Source: Bifidobacterium asteroides DSM 20089
Lineage (GTDB): Bacteria; Actinomycetota; Actinomycetes; Actinomycetales; Bifidobacteriaceae
Length of the DNA: 64,000 bases
Assembly (NCBI RefSeq): GCF_002715865.1
Contig: NZ_CP017696.1
Location: 1,674,001-1,738,000 of the forward strand
Reading direction: 5' to 3'
Shown here piece by piece: positions 18,086-27,503 of this stretch. Every line of letters begins with the position of its first letter. Position 1 is the first letter of the stretch. A program made the translations under genes and the position numbers. The notes beneath the pieces were generated by a model. The model had not been told where the DNA came from. It made no database searches and worked only from the letters and a program-made list of their open reading frames with translations.

Positions 18086-21000
18086 ATGGGGAATGCTCAT
18101 GGCATCCGCAGACTGATGACGCTGACAGCCATGGTTGGGTTGGCACTGATCGGCGCATCAACAGGAGCATACGCAACCACAGGCGATACGGCGCCTTCGC
18201 CTACCACGGAAACGCCCTCTCCCAGCCCGTACAGCAGCGTGAGTCCATTGCTCAGGACGGGCGGCGAAGCACAGGCCGGGGCCGCTGCTCCGACCGCCAC
18301 ACCATCACCGCTGGCCAGCAACAATCCCTCGCCTTTCAAGTCCATCCTACCGTTCAACGAGAAAAAGACAGACAAACCCATCAGGAACAGCTCACCGAGA
18401 GCCAAGTCGCCACAGACCAGGGATTCATCCTCATATACCCTCACTTTCGAGCCTGACGGGGGCTCGCTGACGTCCGGCTCGCCGGCCTTGAGCCAGACAG
18501 TAACCTCAGGTCATCTGGCATCTCCTCCTACCGTCACCAAATCAGGCTACCTGTTTGACGGATGGTTCCTGAAGGGCTCCGATGTAGCCTATGACTTCGG
18601 CAAGCCGGTCACCAGCGCGCAGTCGCTGACGGCCCATTGGTCGTCGGTCAACGACGCCCAGTGGACGACAGCCGACGTCAGCGGTGACGACACCGGGGGC
18701 TCTGCAATCACCCTGACTCCCCCCAAACCCAGAGGGGTGAGATTTGCACAGGTCAGCGCCGGCCACGACCACACCCTGGCCGTAGGTTCGGACGGCCACG
18801 TCTACGCCTGGGGCGACAACAGCAAGGGCGAGCTTGGCGACAGCACCACAATCAACAAAAACACGCCAGTGCGGATTACCGAAAACGAGGCCATCAAGGG
18901 AAAGACCTTCATATCCGTCAGCGCGGGAACCACATTCTCCATGGCCCTAGCCTCGGACGGCACCGTCTACACCTGGGGCGACAACAGTCGCGGCGAACTC
19001 GGCAACGGGTCCACCACGAATTCTTCAGTACCGGTAAAGGCGAATCTCAACGCCACCATCACCGCCATCAGCGCCGGATACTGGCATGCCATGGCCCTGT
19101 CCTCGAGCGGGACGATCTACACATGGGGAGACAACGAATACGGCCAGCTCGGCAACGGGCACACGGGTGTCAACGTCAACGCTTCACCAGCAGCGGTCTC
19201 TTCATCCGGCGTCACCTTCACCACCATCAGCGCCGGATACGATTTTCAAACGGCGCTGGACAGCCAAGGACATGCCTACGCCTGGGGACGCAACCAGGGC
19301 GGCCAGCTCAGCATCGGCACCATGGACGGCACCAGCAGTGGTTCCAACGTCTACACTCCATCGCGCATTTACGGCGACTCGACCGGCAACCCAGACAGCA
19401 CTGTCTACACCGACATCGATGCAGGGTACCTGCACGTCCTGGCACTGAGCAATTCAGGCAAGGTATATTACTGGGGTTATCCCCTGACCAAAGGAGATGA
19501 CCCCAATGCCGACAGCGTTCACTCCTTCTATCCCAGTCTGGTAAGCCTGCCCACGGGAGCGGCGACGCCTGTTTCAGCCAGCGCCGGGGACTACTCCTCT
19601 GCGGTGGTCGACTCTGCGGGCAGCCTGTACATGTTCGGCAGCAATTCCAGCGGTCAGCTGGGCGACGGAACCACAAAGCCTAAATCAACTATGACCGAGG
19701 TGAGCCTGACAGGCGTCACAGTCGCCGCATTCGATGTCTGCCGGCACAGTCTGGCCATCGGCTCGGACGGGCTCCCCTACAGCTGGGGGGAAGCGAAAAG
19801 CGGCAAGCTGGGACAAGGCAGCAAGGGACCTCAAAGCGGTTCGCAGACCAAGCCTGCAGCGGTCGGCCCACCCCAGATAGACCTGGCCAAGGTAACCTTC
19901 GGCAGGACGGATGTAGCCAAGACCGACACCAACAGCCCGATTAGCCGAACTTCAGCAGGCGACGACACCTGGAGTTCAAATACCCCATGGACGGTCACTA
20001 CCCCGCACCACACTTACGGAACCACCAAGATCAGGATCAACGACGGTCAATGGTCCATTGGCGGTGCTGCACAACAGGGGCAAAGCATTGGCAACTATAC
20101 ATTCGCACCCACTGCCCAGAAGATCACCTTTGATTCGGACGGAGGCTCATCAGCCTCGGACCAGTTCGTCACCGCAGGCAAGCAGGCTTCGCGCCCCACC
20201 GTCACCAAGGCAGGTTTCCTGTTCGACGGCTGGTTCATCAAGGAGGCGGACGGCAGCTCCAATGTGGCCTACGACTTCAGCAGTCCTGTCACCGGGCCAC
20301 TGAATCTGAAAGCGCATTGGTCTTCGTCAGACATGAAATGGAAGACCTCGGATGCCCTCCATGGCGACGACACCGGGGGCTCCAAAATCACCCTGACTCC
20401 CCCCAAGCCCAGAGCAGTGAGATTTGCCCAGGCCAGCGCCGGGCGCTATCACACCCTGGCTGTGGGTTCTGACGGACACGTCTACGCCTGGGGAAATCAG
20501 GCCAGCGGCGGACTGGGGAACAGCAAAAACTCAGGCACGGCGACGACACCTGTGCGAATCACCGAAAATGATGCCATAAAAGGAAAAATCTTCATAGCCG
20601 TCAGCGCCGGGGATGCTTATTCCATGGCCCTGGCCTCGGACGGCACGGTCTACACCTGGGGCAACAACGGCAAGGGACAGCTCGGCAACGGCACTACCGG
20701 AAGCTATTCCAGCGAACCAGTAAAGGCACAGACAGACAATGCCAAAATCACCGCCATCAGCGCAGGACGGGCATATGCCATGGCCCTGGCCTCGGACGGC
20801 ACGGTCTACACCTGGGGCGACAACACTCAAGGCCAGCTCGGCATCGGCAACTATGACAGCCATTCCACCCCTACCAAGGTCACGGCGTTGTCCAACATAA
20901 CAGCCATCAGCGCAGGATTTACCTCGGGCACGGCCCTGGACAGTCAAGGCCACGCTTGGACTTGGGGCCAGAACGACAAGGGGCAGCTTGGCAACGGCGC

Positions 21001-23572
21001 CCCTAATCGCAGTCCGACACCGACACGTGTCCAAGACCTAGACACCGGACAGCCTGATACTCGGTTCTATATCGCCATCAGCGCGGGCTACCAGCACGTG
21101 CTGGCGCTGGATACGGATCATGACCTCTATGGATGGGGTTCCGGCACCGCCATCGGCTCCACTACAGATACCAATGTCAGTAAGAGAGGATCCACCGCGA
21201 TTAGCTTTGGAGACGAGCCTGTCAACATCACCGCCATCAGCGCGGGCGACGATGGATCGGAAGCCATAGACGACAGCGGAAAGATCTATACCTGGGGCAA
21301 GGAGGCCTACGGCCAGCTGGGCAACGGCGTGTACGATAATACGGCTTGGCAGATCAATCCGAAAACCATCACCCTGGCCCAGTCGGTAAAGGCTTGCACG
21401 GTATCCACCTCCAGCCATCACCAGACGGCCATTGGGTCTGACGGATTGCTCTACACCTGGGGATACAGCTACTACAACCAGCTTGGACGAACCGGAGCGA
21501 TCTCAGTGCCCGGCACCACACAGTCGCCCCAGATTACCCTGATTAAGGTCGTCTTCGGCACCATGGCCAGCAGTACCAAGCCAGCCACAAACCTGACCCA
21601 GACAGGCAACGACACCTGGGATGCAAACCAGGATTGGACCTTCGTCACACCCGCGTACCCGTACGGCCCCTCCAGTTTCACTATCACATGGACTATTGCC
21701 GACGATACCGGAGACTCAAGGCAGAGGCAGCAGTTCGACTACACCTTCGATCGGACCAAGAAGCGCATAACGCTTGACCCCGAGGGAGGTACTGGAGCTG
21801 CATGGACAAGCAAGGACATCGAGGAAGGTGAATTGGTACCCCGACAGACCCTGACCAAGACGGACTTCCTCTTTGACGGGTGGTTCGTCAAAGCGGCTGA
21901 CGGCAGTTCCAATGTGGCCTACGACTTCGGCAAGCCAGTCACGGAACCGTTGACCCTGGTCGCGCACTGGACGCTTTCGACTCAAATGACCGTCGACCCA
22001 ACCGTCAGTCCATCCACTGGCGGATACCAGGTCACCATCACTCCGCCCTCGCAGCGCGGCATCCGCTTCGCCCAGGTCAGCACAGGCAAAAACCATTCTC
22101 TGGCCGTCGGCAGCGACGGCAACGCCTACGCCTGGGGAGACAACAGCACGGGACAGCTCGGAAACGGCAGCAAGGACAGCAGCAAGACGCCAGTCCAAGT
22201 GAAGAAGCCATCCGACGCAGGTACAGACTTCGCCTACACCCAGGTAAGCGCAGGATATGGATTCTCGTTGGCCCTCGGAAGTGACGGTAATGCCTACGCC
22301 TGGGGAGACAACGGCAGGGGGCAGCTTGGCAAGGGCGCTGCAGGCGGCACCAATACGACGCCCGTCCAAGTGAAAAAGCCCTCCGGTGCAGGCACTGACT
22401 TCGCCTACACCCAGGTAAGCGCAGGAGGCTATCATTCCCTGGCCGTCGGCAAGGATCATCAGGCCTATGCCTGGGGGGACAGGAGCAACGGCGGACAGGT
22501 GGGCGACGGTAACACGACCGGGAACGCCCCTGCTCCTGTAGCCGTCAACGCAAGCGCCACCAGTCCTGGGTTCCAAGTCAGGCAGGTCAGTGCGGGATAC
22601 CAGCACTCTCTGATCATCGGCATAAGCGGACAAACCTACGCCTGGGGATACGGCGACAGCGGCAGACTGGGCAACAATGCCAAATCCTCACAGGCCACTC
22701 CTGTGTCGGTGTCGTCACCCGTGAAATACGAGGACGGATCAATAGGCTTCTTTGCCACCCAGGTCAGCGCAGGGGGCTCACACTCCCTGGCCATCGGCAG
22801 AGACGGCAAGGCCTACGCCTGGGGTGCGAATACCGACGGACGCCTGGGCACCGGAGACACCAATGATGCTGCAATACCGACCCTGGTGGCCAATCCCGAC
22901 GGAGGCAGCGATGGATTCAAACCCACCGAAATCAGCGCCGGTGGATGGTTCTGCGCGGGAATCGACGACAAAGGGAAAATATACACCTGGGGAAGCAACG
23001 GTCACAACGCCCTGGGCAATGTCTCCATCTCAGGATCCATCAGCGAATCCCCCGTTCTGGTAAGCAAAGACGGCAGCACCACACAGATCAGTGCAGGCGA
23101 GCGCCAAGTCCTGGTCATCGACTCCAATGACATGGCCTATGGCTGGGGCGACAACAGCAGCAGACAGCTAGGAACCAATTTGGACAGCACTTCCGTCAAG
23201 GCAGCCACCTTGGTCTGCCCGCCGCAATTGACCATCAGCTCGGTCACAGTCGGCACGGATCCGGATACTGCTACAGTTCTTGAACTGACCCGGAGCGGCA
23301 CAGCCGACGCATGGGGATCATGGAATACCTGGACCTTCTATACCCCAGCCTTCAAGGCGGGCCGGACAACAGTCAACGTCACCTGGAATGTGGGCCAAGG
23401 CAACCCTCAAACCGAGAATCTGCCCTTTACCTACAAGGATATTCTGCCTCTGACCGGTAGCCAGGGTCTGCTCATCGTGCTGCTTGTCGGACTTTTCATA
23501 ACGGTGACTGTCCTGGCAGCAAGACAGCATTACTTGGAAATGGCTCGTCAGACTCTAACCAGCACTCGCTGA
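18086..23572 (+). CDS. Wall-anchored surface protein with 21 RCC1 repeats in three modules
   Basis: An 1,828-residue exported protein. The ATG at 18086 follows GGAGGA by eight bases. Residues 1-30 form a signal peptide ending AYA. A Pro/Ser/Thr-rich stretch leads to three copies of one module: an InlB-type B-repeat (each with the LFDGWF core and a TAHW-like end), seven RCC1 repeats of the type SAGYHSLAVGSDGNAYAWGDN followed by GQLGNG, and an Ig-like strand-rich unit containing DTWS..PWTV/DTWDANQDWTF. Seven RCC1 repeats make one seven-bladed beta-propeller, so three propellers are predicted. The end LPLTGSQG, a hydrophobic helix and RQHYLEMARQTLTSTR is a sortase signal, with a longer basic tail than usual. 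The role is probably adhesion or binding; no ligand is evident. Confidence 0.88.
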   Translation: MGNAHGIRRLMTLTAMVGLALIGASTGAYATTGDTAPSPTTETPSPSPYSSVSPLLRTGGEAQAGAAAPTATPSPLASNNPSPFKSILPFNEKKTDKPIRNSSPRAKSPQTRDSSSYTLTFEPDGGSLTSGSPALSQTVTSGHLASPPTVTKSGYLFDGWFLKGSDVAYDFGKPVTSAQSLTAHWSSVNDAQWTTADVSGDDTGGSAITLTPPKPRGVRFAQVSAGHDHTLAVGSDGHVYAWGDNSKGELGDSTTINKNTPVRITENEAIKGKTFISVSAGTTFSMALASDGTVYTWGDNSRGELGNGSTTNSSVPVKANLNATITAISAGYWHAMALSSSGTIYTWGDNEYGQLGNGHTGVNVNASPAAVSSSGVTFTTISAGYDFQTALDSQGHAYAWGRNQGGQLSIGTMDGTSSGSNVYTPSRIYGDSTGNPDSTVYTDIDAGYLHVLALSNSGKVYYWGYPLTKGDDPNADSVHSFYPSLVSLPTGAATPVSASAGDYSSAVVDSAGSLYMFGSNSSGQLGDGTTKPKSTMTEVSLTGVTVAAFDVCRHSLAIGSDGLPYSWGEAKSGKLGQGSKGPQSGSQTKPAAVGPPQIDLAKVTFGRTDVAKTDTNSPISRTSAGDDTWSSNTPWTVTTPHHTYGTTKIRINDGQWSIGGAAQQGQSIGNYTFAPTAQKITFDSDGGSSASDQFVTAGKQASRPTVTKAGFLFDGWFIKEADGSSNVAYDFSSPVTGPLNLKAHWSSSDMKWKTSDALHGDDTGGSKITLTPPKPRAVRFAQASAGRYHTLAVGSDGHVYAWGNQASGGLGNSKNSGTATTPVRITENDAIKGKIFIAVSAGDAYSMALASDGTVYTWGNNGKGQLGNGTTGSYSSEPVKAQTDNAKITAISAGRAYAMALASDGTVYTWGDNTQGQLGIGNYDSHSTPTKVTALSNITAISAGFTSGTALDSQGHAWTWGQNDKGQLGNGAPNRSPTPTRVQDLDTGQPDTRFYIAISAGYQHVLALDTDHDLYGWGSGTAIGSTTDTNVSKRGSTAISFGDEPVNITAISAGDDGSEAIDDSGKIYTWGKEAYGQLGNGVYDNTAWQINPKTITLAQSVKACTVSTSSHHQTAIGSDGLLYTWGYSYYNQLGRTGAISVPGTTQSPQITLIKVVFGTMASSTKPATNLTQTGNDTWDANQDWTFVTPAYPYGPSSFTITWTIADDTGDSRQRQQFDYTFDRTKKRITLDPEGGTGAAWTSKDIEEGELVPRQTLTKTDFLFDGWFVKAADGSSNVAYDFGKPVTEPLTLVAHWTLSTQMTVDPTVSPSTGGYQVTITPPSQRGIRFAQVSTGKNHSLAVGSDGNAYAWGDNSTGQLGNGSKDSSKTPVQVKKPSDAGTDFAYTQVSAGYGFSLALGSDGNAYAWGDNGRGQLGKGAAGGTNTTPVQVKKPSGAGTDFAYTQVSAGGYHSLAVGKDHQAYAWGDRSNGGQVGDGNTTGNAPAPVAVNASATSPGFQVRQVSAGYQHSLIIGISGQTYAWGYGDSGRLGNNAKSSQATPVSVSSPVKYEDGSIGFFATQVSAGGSHSLAIGRDGKAYAWGANTDGRLGTGDTNDAAIPTLVANPDGGSDGFKPTEISAGGWFCAGIDDKGKIYTWGSNGHNALGNVSISGSISESPVLVSKDGSTTQISAGERQVLVIDSNDMAYGWGDNSSRQLGTNLDSTSVKAATLVCPPQLTISSVTVGTDPDTATVLELTRSGTADAWGSWNTWTFYTPAFKAGRTTVNVTWNVGQGNPQTENLPFTYKDILPLTGSQGLLIVLLVGLFITVTVLAARQHYLEMARQTLTSTR

Positions 23573-23580
23573 TACCTTGT

Positions 23581-23616
23581 GGCCGATGGCATAGGAATTG
23601 ATCCGAGCCGTCGGCC
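23581..23616 (+). terminator. Weak hairpin between convergent genes
   Basis: Arms GGCCGATGG and CCGTCGGCC pair over nine bases (one G-T) around an 18-base loop, between the RCC1 gene and chorismate mutase. There is no T-run, so it is a weak terminator candidate at best. Confidence 0.3.
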
Positions 23617-23637
23617 ATGACCATACGATGGATTTCC

Positions 23638-23994
23638 TCAGTGTGAGTTGGTCTGATCGGCCAGCCGTTCGTGGTCGCGCTTGGCGGCATCGGCCACCAG
23701 ATGCAGATAGGCCTCAGCCAGATCCGGGTCCAGCCCGTAATCATCAGCCTTGTCTCGCAAGATGGCTATTTGTGCACTCTCCCGGTGCATATCCGCCGAG
23801 GCGAATCCTGCCTGGGCCTTGAGCAGCCCGATGCGGTGGGTCACCCTGAACCGCTCGGCCAGCATGGCGACAATGGCGGCATCAATGGTGTCCACATCGG
23901 CACGCAGTTCCTCCACCTGGCGGGCAGCCTGGGCCTGTGGACCCCCGCTCTGCACCTGGTCATCGATCACTGTTTCCATCTTCGCATCGCTCAT
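23638..23994 (-). CDS. Chorismate mutase, AroQ class
   Basis: A 118-residue all-helical enzyme converting chorismate to prephenate for phenylalanine and tyrosine synthesis. The long first helix carries ELRADVDTIDAAIVAMLAER, then FRVTHRIGLLKA and a REsaQI-like HRESAQIAILRDKA segment with the catalytic Arg and Lys positions. It is a stand-alone mutase, not fused to DAHP synthase or prephenate dehydratase. Instead of a ribosome site, TAGACT lies eight bases before the ATG, suggesting a leaderless message. It converges with the RCC1 gene. Confidence 0.9.
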   Translation of the reverse strand: MSDAKMETVIDDQVQSGGPQAQAARQVEELRADVDTIDAAIVAMLAERFRVTHRIGLLKAQAGFASADMHRESAQIAILRDKADDYGLDPDLAEAYLHLVADAAKRDHERLADQTNSH

Positions 23995-24002
23995 AAAATA
24001 CC

Positions 24003-24008
24003 AGTCTA
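24003..24008 (-). promoter_or_regulatory. -10 box for a leaderless chorismate mutase mRNA
   Basis: On the minus strand TAGACT is separated from the ATG at 23994 by eight bases, and no Shine-Dalgarno sequence is present. Confidence 0.45.
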
Positions 24009-24157
24009 ATCAAGCGTCCTAGGCGACTATGCCGGGCTCCTCTCCACCTTGACACTGGTGTTATTGGAATGGATGGGATTATTGACTCTTGGTGAGAGTC
24101 TCGTTCGCCTACACCTACCTATGCAAGTGCCGGACGCATGGGTGAGGATGCCTTCAC

Positions 24158-24542
24158 ATGAAGATGGTACGTAGTCGTGGCGCCACAGTACTCGTCAGTC
24201 TATGCTACGTCTTGGTCGCCTTCAGCATGATTGGCCTGCAGATTGGTCAATCAGCGCTGGAGACCATCAGGCTCTGGCACTGGATTCCCGGCAACGCATC
24301 TGGACCTGGTGACAGGTCAAGCGTGAGAGCAAGAAAGTCCCAGCCCTATTGGCCTTTCCCAACGGACTGCCGACGGGGTTTGCTGTCAGGCAGATCAGCG
24401 TCGGTACCGGTGCATCCTAAACTGGAGCAATACCACAGAAGGCGCAAATCCTGCATTCTTGGCCGAATCCAAGGAAGCGCCTGCAGATTTCAGTGGCGGG
24501 AGAGCGGGATGGCAGCATGACAGAGAGGCGACGACACTATGA
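24158..24542 (+). pseudogene. Decayed fragment of an RCC1-repeat surface protein
   Basis: An ATG at 24158, with GAGG upstream, opens a signal-peptide-like stretch (MKMVRSRGATVLVSLCYVL). After a frame change the DNA from 24244 reads SISAGDHQALALDSRQRIW, then TW and a TGA at 24310. This is a textbook RCC1 repeat that stops where the conserved WG should be. The same frame continues to FAVRQISVGTGAS and a TAA at 24418, again RCC1-like, and a third frame shows NTTEGANPAFLAESKEAP up to a TGA at 24540. Frame changes and stops show a broken gene. The nearest relative in the window is the large RCC1 protein ending 600 bases upstream, so this may be a lost tandem paralogue. Confidence 0.68.
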
Positions 24543-24611
24543 AAAACAAAGGCTAAGGCTTCGAACAGATCATCGCCCTAAACGGCCGTATTGTTTCGTC
24601 GCTGCCTATGC

Positions 24612-24653
24612 ATTGGGTTCCATCCGCGAACTGAATCGCGGATGGAACCCAAT
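24612..24653. terminator. Long perfect inverted repeat downstream of rho
   Basis: Two perfect 18-base arms starting ATTGGGTTCC and ending GGAACCCAAT surround a six-base loop (ACTGAA), 26 bases past the rho stop. There is no T-run on either side. It could block transcription or protect the 3' end of the rho message, and it separates rho from the RCC1 pseudogene. Confidence 0.6.
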
Positions 24654-24678
24654 AAGCGGGTCAGATATCAGGCCCGAG

Positions 24679-26586
24679 TCACTTCTGAGCCAGCATGGAC
24701 TGGTTGATGGCCGCCAGGAAGTCCCGGTTGGTGGCGGTCTTCTTCAACCTGGGCACCAAGGTCTGGTAGGCCTGCTCGGTTTCCATACCGCCCAGAAGGC
24801 GACGCAGACGGTAGACCACAGACAACTCCTCGGGCGCGGTGATCAGCTCCTCGCGCCGGGTGCCGGAAGCGTTGATGTCGATGGCGGGGAACATGCGCTT
24901 GTCGGCCAGATCCCTGGTCAGCCTCAGCTCCATGTTGCCGGTGCCCTTGAACTCCTCGAAGATGACCTCATCCATCTTGGACCCGGTCTCCACCAGGGCC
25001 GATGAGATGATGGTAAGGGAGCCGCCGTTCTCGATGTTGCGGGCGGCACCGAAGAAACGCTTGGGCGGATAGAGTGCCTGCGCATCCACACCGCCGGAGA
25101 GGATGCGGCCGGAGGCGGGAGCCGAGATGTTGTAGGCGCGGGCCAGGCGGGTCATGGAATCCAGAAGGACCACCACATCCTGCCCCAGCTCCACCAGGCG
25201 CTTGGCCCGTTCGATGGCCAACTCGGCCACAGTGGTGTGATCGCTGGCGGGACGGTCGAAGGTGGAGGAGATGACCTCGCCCTGAACCGTGCGCTCCATG
25301 TCAGTGACCTCCTCGGGCCGCTCGTCCACCAGGACCACCATCAGGTGCACCTCGGGGTTGTTGGCGGTGATGGAGTTGGCGATGGACTGCAGGGTCAGAG
25401 TCTTGCCGGCCTTGGGTGGTGACACAATCAGGCCGCGCTGGCCCTTGCCAATGGGGGCGACGATGTCGATCAGACGACCGGTGATGTTCTTGGGCTGGGT
25501 CTCCATCCGCATGCGCTCCTGCGGGTAGAGGGGGGTCAGCTTGTTGAAGTGGGGCCGCCCTGCAGCGTCCTCCACGCTCATGCCGTTGATGGTGTCAATG
25601 GCCTGCAGGGGGACGAACTTCTGCCGCTGATTGCGGTGCTCGCCCTCGCGCGGAGGACGGATGGAGCCATGCACGGCATCGCCCTTGCGCAGGCCGTACT
25701 TCTTGACCTGGCCCATGGAGATGTAGACATCGTTGGGACCAGGCAGGTAGCCGGAGGTGCGCACAAAGGCGTAGGAGTCCAGCACATCCACAATGCCTGC
25801 TACAGGAACCAGATCCTCGGGCTTGAAATTCTCCCTGGGCTCATAGTCGCGATCACGGACGGCATTACGGTGATTGTTGCGGTTGCGTCGATCATTGCGG
25901 TCATTGCGATCGTTACGGTCATTGCGATCGCCACGGTTCCGGCGATCATAGCCGTTGTGACGGTAGTCACGCCCATCCTCGCTATGATCCTCATAGCTGC
26001 GCCGACGGGGCCGGTCATTTCGTGAGGGCAGTGCTGCCAGAATGTCGTCCAAGTTACGCACTGAACCAGAGCCGGAACCTTCGCGCTCCTCACCATGCTC
26101 ACGCTCGCTCCGGCCACGGTTGGTGTGGGAGCCTCGGGATGAATCCGTGTTGCGGTGACGGCGACGGGATATGACCACGTTCTCCTCGTCGGCAACGGTA
26201 TGGGGGAAGCGGTTCCTGTGCTCGGTATGGCCGCTCTTATGAGCGTCAATGCCCAAAACGTCGAAGAGGTCTCCAACAGGACGCTCATCCTTGGATTCCT
26301 TAGATTCTTCGGTTTCGGTGGACTCCTGTCCGCCTTCCGCGGAGGACTTCGTCGCCTGCCCTGCCGGCTGCTGATTGGCGTCATGGCTCCCCTTGGCCAC
26401 GGCGGCCGCAGCCTTGGGCTTACCAACGGTTACTCCCTCAGGGGCCTTGCCGCCCGAGCGTGCCGCCTCGATCGTCTCGATCAGGACTGGCTTGCGCATG
26501 CCGGAAATACCGCGCAACCCCAGCTGCCTGGCCAATTCCTTGAGTTCGGGCAGCTTCATGGAATGAATATCTTGGCTTGTTGCCAC
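24679..26586 (-). CDS. rho: Transcription termination factor Rho
   Basis: A 635-residue hexameric RNA helicase that ends transcription. It has the Rho N-terminal SAP-like motif ([20 protein letters not shown]), a long hydrophilic insert (about 55-260) typical of actinobacterial Rho and full of Arg, Asn and Asp, the RNA-binding cold-shock-like domain ([20 protein letters not shown]), and the ATPase core with Walker [11 protein letters not shown] and the [11 protein letters not shown] motif. The start is a GTG at 26586 preceded by AAGGAAAGG. It is a single gene with the pseudogene downstream and a TetR gene diverging upstream. Confidence 0.97.
   Translation of the reverse strand: MATSQDIHSMKLPELKELARQLGLRGISGMRKPVLIETIEAARSGGKAPEGVTVGKPKAAAAVAKGSHDANQQPAGQATKSSAEGGQESTETEESKESKDERPVGDLFDVLGIDAHKSGHTEHRNRFPHTVADEENVVISRRRHRNTDSSRGSHTNRGRSEREHGEEREGSGSGSVRNLDDILAALPSRNDRPRRRSYEDHSEDGRDYRHNGYDRRNRGDRNDRNDRNDRNDRRNRNNHRNAVRDRDYEPRENFKPEDLVPVAGIVDVLDSYAFVRTSGYLPGPNDVYISMGQVKKYGLRKGDAVHGSIRPPREGEHRNQRQKFVPLQAIDTINGMSVEDAAGRPHFNKLTPLYPQERMRMETQPKNITGRLIDIVAPIGKGQRGLIVSPPKAGKTLTLQSIANSITANNPEVHLMVVLVDERPEEVTDMERTVQGEVISSTFDRPASDHTTVAELAIERAKRLVELGQDVVVLLDSMTRLARAYNISAPASGRILSGGVDAQALYPPKRFFGAARNIENGGSLTIISSALVETGSKMDEVIFEEFKGTGNMELRLTRDLADKRMFPAIDINASGTRREELITAPEELSVVYRLRRLLGGMETEQAYQTLVPRLKKTATNRDFLAAINQSMLAQK
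25888..25931 (-). repeat. Short codon repeats coding for RND units in Rho
   Basis: Nine-base units encode consecutive Arg-Asn-Asp triplets inside the Rho insert ([16 protein letters not shown]). The tandem arrangement makes this segment prone to length change between strains. Confidence 0.75.
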
Positions 26587-26612
26587 TGTTGTAATGCCTT
26601 TCCTTCGCTATA

Positions 26613-26624
26613 CCTAATTAGGTT
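26613..26624. promoter_or_regulatory. 12-base palindrome in the rho leader
   Basis: ACCTAATTAGGT is a perfect palindrome about 26 bases before the rho start codon, in a locally AT-rich stretch. It could be an operator or part of the rho promoter; no regulator can be assigned. Confidence 0.25.
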
Positions 26625-26768
26625 AGGCAAATAGCTTGAGAATAGTGCGGGGGTACCGCTCATGAAAATTCGATGCCGACTCGGCTTATCGAACTTCCAT
26701 AAGCCTACAACGCGCGGCCGACGGGTGCAAGAACCGGCCTGCGTGTCCAGAAATCACAGGTAAACCTC

Positions 26769-26774
26769 TAGACT
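26769..26774 (+). promoter_or_regulatory. -10 box for a leaderless tetR mRNA
   Basis: TAGACT is followed by six bases and the ATG at 26781, with no Shine-Dalgarno sequence. Confidence 0.45.
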
Positions 26775-26780
26775 GGGCAT

Positions 26781-27443
26781 ATGAATGATCGATCATCTCT
26801 GCGTGAACAGCGGCGGAGCGAATTCGTAACCACCGCCATGCGGGTCTTCGACCGGAAAGGCGCTGCGAACACATCCCTGCGCGACGTAATCCATGCCATG
26901 AACCACGGTAAGGGCGTGGGCATGAGCGTTTTTTATTACTACTTCAAATCCAAGGACGACCTGGTAGATGCCTGTGTGCGTACCTACCTGGCCTCCTACG
27001 TGGATCATGTAGTCGACATCCTGCAGAATCCTGACCTGAGCGTTCAAGAGGCGCTGGATGACATCTGCCCGCATCTGATAAGGGCCATCTGGAAGATGGA
27101 TGTCATCTTCGCAGACAAGGCCAACTGGTACAACTACCTGAGCACCAACAGCAATGTGATGGAGGGCTTCGTCAGGCAGATCATCGACCCTTTGACCAGG
27201 GCCCTGGACCGATGGCTGGATCGGGGCGACCTGCCGCGGACCCAGCTGATCCAAACCGCCGGCACCCGTACTGTGGCCTGGCTGATGGCCGACGGGCTCT
27301 CGTCCATCGTCAGCAACGGCAGAGGAGCGGCAGGCCACCCGCAGATCAGAGAGGTGGTCCGTCAACGTGTTCGCGAGAGTGTGGCCTTCTTCTCGCAGCT
27401 GTTGGGCCTGCCCCTGAAGGCACCGGCCATCGCCCTGTCGTAA
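26781..27443 (+). CDS. TetR/AcrR family transcriptional regulator
   Basis: A 220-residue regulator. The N-terminal helix-turn-helix is clear: RSEFVTTAMRVFDRKGAANT, SLRDVIHAMNH, and VFYYYFKSKDDLVDACV. The remaining part is the helical ligand-binding domain. It has no adjacent transporter in the same direction: rho diverges upstream and the flavoprotein gene converges downstream, so the target is not obvious and may be its own promoter. The ligand is unknown. Transcription ends at a strong shared hairpin just past the stop. Confidence 0.9.
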   Translation: MNDRSSLREQRRSEFVTTAMRVFDRKGAANTSLRDVIHAMNHGKGVGMSVFYYYFKSKDDLVDACVRTYLASYVDHVVDILQNPDLSVQEALDDICPHLIRAIWKMDVIFADKANWYNYLSTNSNVMEGFVRQIIDPLTRALDRWLDRGDLPRTQLIQTAGTRTVAWLMADGLSSIVSNGRGAAGHPQIREVVRQRVRESVAFFSQLLGLPLKAPAIALS

Positions 27444-27449
27444 ATGACA

Positions 27450-27477
27450 AAGCCCCCGACCCTGCAGTCGGGGGCTT
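27450..27477. terminator. Two-way terminator between tetR and flavoprotein gene
   Basis: Perfect 11-base arms AAGCCCCCGAC and GTCGGGGGCTT around a six-base loop lie between two convergent genes. T-runs are short on both sides. Confidence 0.8.
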
Positions 27478-27503
27478 GAAGCGAAACAAAGGCCGAGGTT
27501 TGT

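Noticed and set aside
18086-23572. Eukaryotic contamination suggested by RCC1 repeats
   Set aside because: The protein has a bacterial signal peptide, ribosome site and sortase anchor, and codon use like its neighbours.
25800-26025. Tandem repeat array as a possible mobile or CRISPR-like element
   Set aside because: The repeats are codons for the Arg-Asn-Asp-rich insert of Rho.
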